Positions 63,067-64,000 of a stretch of 64,000 nucleotides of DNA are shown piece after piece; position 1 is the first letter of the stretch, and each line of letters begins with the position of its first letter. Below the pieces are notes generated by a model. That model saw only the letters and a program-made list of their open reading frames with translations. It was not told the origin of the DNA and made no database searches. Source of the DNA: Hydrogenophilales bacterium. GTDB taxonomy: Bacteria; Pseudomonadota; Gammaproteobacteria; Burkholderiales; Thiobacteraceae. The stretch lies in assembly GCA_016235775.1 (NCBI GenBank), contig JACRIU010000127.1, positions 1 to 64,000 of the forward strand. The letters run 5' to 3'. The position numbers and the translations under genes are program-made.

Positions 63067-64000
63067 TTATCGAGGTTTACGCCTAGGGCGAGCGCCCTCT
63101 TCACCAGTAGTTCTGCCAGTGCGAGGCTGAGCACGTCCACCGGGTTTCCGCTCTGATGCGGTTTTACTGGCCGATTTTTCGCCCGTGCGCCCAGGCTTGC
63201 GCGGGGTAGCCTCCCGCGCAGGTTTTTCTTCACGGCTTTTAACATTCCGCTGGGGACGCACTTTTTCCGCTGGCGCTTCGATCAAACCCACCGAAGCCAG
63301 CAAGGCATTGACCTGTGGTAACTCCAACTCGATTAACTGTCCACGCTTCACACGCGGTGGAAGCCGGATACTGCCGTAACGCACGCGCAACAGGCGCGAC
63401 ACTAGGAACCCGCCCGCTTGAAAGATGCGGCGCACTTCGCGTTTGTGGCCTTCTTTCAAGACCACGTGATACCAGTGGTTGGAACCTTCGCCGCCGCGAT
63501 CTTCGATATAGTCGAATTTGCCAATGCCATCTTCTAACTGCACGCCATCGACCAAGCGTTGCATTTGCGCTTTAGTTAACACGCCCATCACGCGTACTGC
63601 GTACTCGCGCTCGATTTCATAACTCGGGTGCATCAAACGATTCGCCAGCTCGCCGGACGTGGTGAACAGCAGCAAACCGCCGCTATTGATATCCAGGCGC
63701 CCGACTGAAATCCATTTTGCACCCTTAATACGCGGCAATTGCTGGAAGACAGTCGTGCGACCTTCCGGGTCGTCGCGCGAAACGATCTCGCCTTCGGGTT
63801 TGTTGTAGATCAGCACACGCGGCGGGCGGGCTAGGCCGCTTTTTAGCTCACGTTTGAAGCGAAACGGCCGTTTGTCGATCATGATGCGATCGGTCGTCTC
63901 GATACTGAGTCCGAGTGTGGCCACCTCGCCATTGACCGTGATGCGGCCCGCGCGGATCCACTCCTCTATTTCGCGACGGGAACCTACCCCCGCCGCGGCA
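63067..64000 (-). CDS. rluB: 23S rRNA pseudouridine synthase RluB-like; partial, runs off the right edge
   Basis: VLIYNKPEGEIVSRDDPEGRTTVFQQLPRIKGAKWISVGRLDINSGGLLLFTTSGELANRLMHP. Upstream in-frame S4-like AAGVGSRREIEEWIRAGRITVNGEV continues to the edge. Confidence 0.93.
   Translation of the reverse strand, partial: AAAGVGSRREIEEWIRAGRITVNGEVATLGLSIETTDRIMIDKRPFRFKRELKSGLARPPRVLIYNKPEGEIVSRDDPEGRTTVFQQLPRIKGAKWISVGRLDINSGGLLLFTTSGELANRLMHPSYEIEREYAVRVMGVLTKAQMQRLVDGVQLEDGIGKFDYIEDRGGEGSNHWYHVVLKEGHKREVRRIFQAGGFLVSRLLRVRYGSIRLPPRVKRGQLIELELPQVNALLASVGLIEAPAEKVRPQRNVKSREEKPAREATPRKPGRTGEKSASKTASERKPGGRAQPRTGRTTGEEGARPRRKPR

Overview
64 kb of high-GC proteobacterial chromosome, probably betaproteobacterial from gene content. 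No rRNA, tRNA, CRISPR array or intact transposase was recognised. Positions ~1-42.4 kb form a surface-glycan island, almost all on the minus strand. Positions ~41-64 kb are mostly housekeeping (def, mtnP-like, hpt, galU, ligA, zipA, smc, queF, dapC, dapD, dapE, prmB, rluB). The main find is a two-module glycan system. (1) 22.4-27.5 kb: a set matching the Campylobacter jejuni capsular O-methyl phosphoramidate (MeOPN) pathway. It has a CysC-like CDP-amidate kinase (Cj1415-like), methyltransferase, L-glutamine kinase (Cj1418-like), C26 amidohydrolase (Cj1417-like) and cytidylyltransferase (Cj1416-like). The glutamine kinase is interrupted by one in-frame TAA inside a conserved-looking motif (LE*YGHLRPGTYDI). 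Downstream are sulfotransferase-like and TagF-like proteins that could be the transferases. (2) 30.1-41.0 kb: a complete GDP-D-glycero-D-manno-heptose set (gmhA, hddA, gmhB, hddC), a Cj1427-like GDP-heptose C4-dehydrogenase beside an L-2-hydroxyglutarate oxidase (possible cofactor recycling), a ColD-like 3-dehydratase with His replacing the PLP lysine, a TPP-dependent E1 alpha/beta pair without E2/E3, and a B12-binding radical SAM protein. Together these suggest a 3-deoxy, possibly C-branched, phosphoramidate-modified heptose. Flanking genes encode very large multi-domain glycosyltransferases, and several families of intergenic inverted repeats are present. Homology calls are from motif recognition and recalled sequences only; no database search was run.
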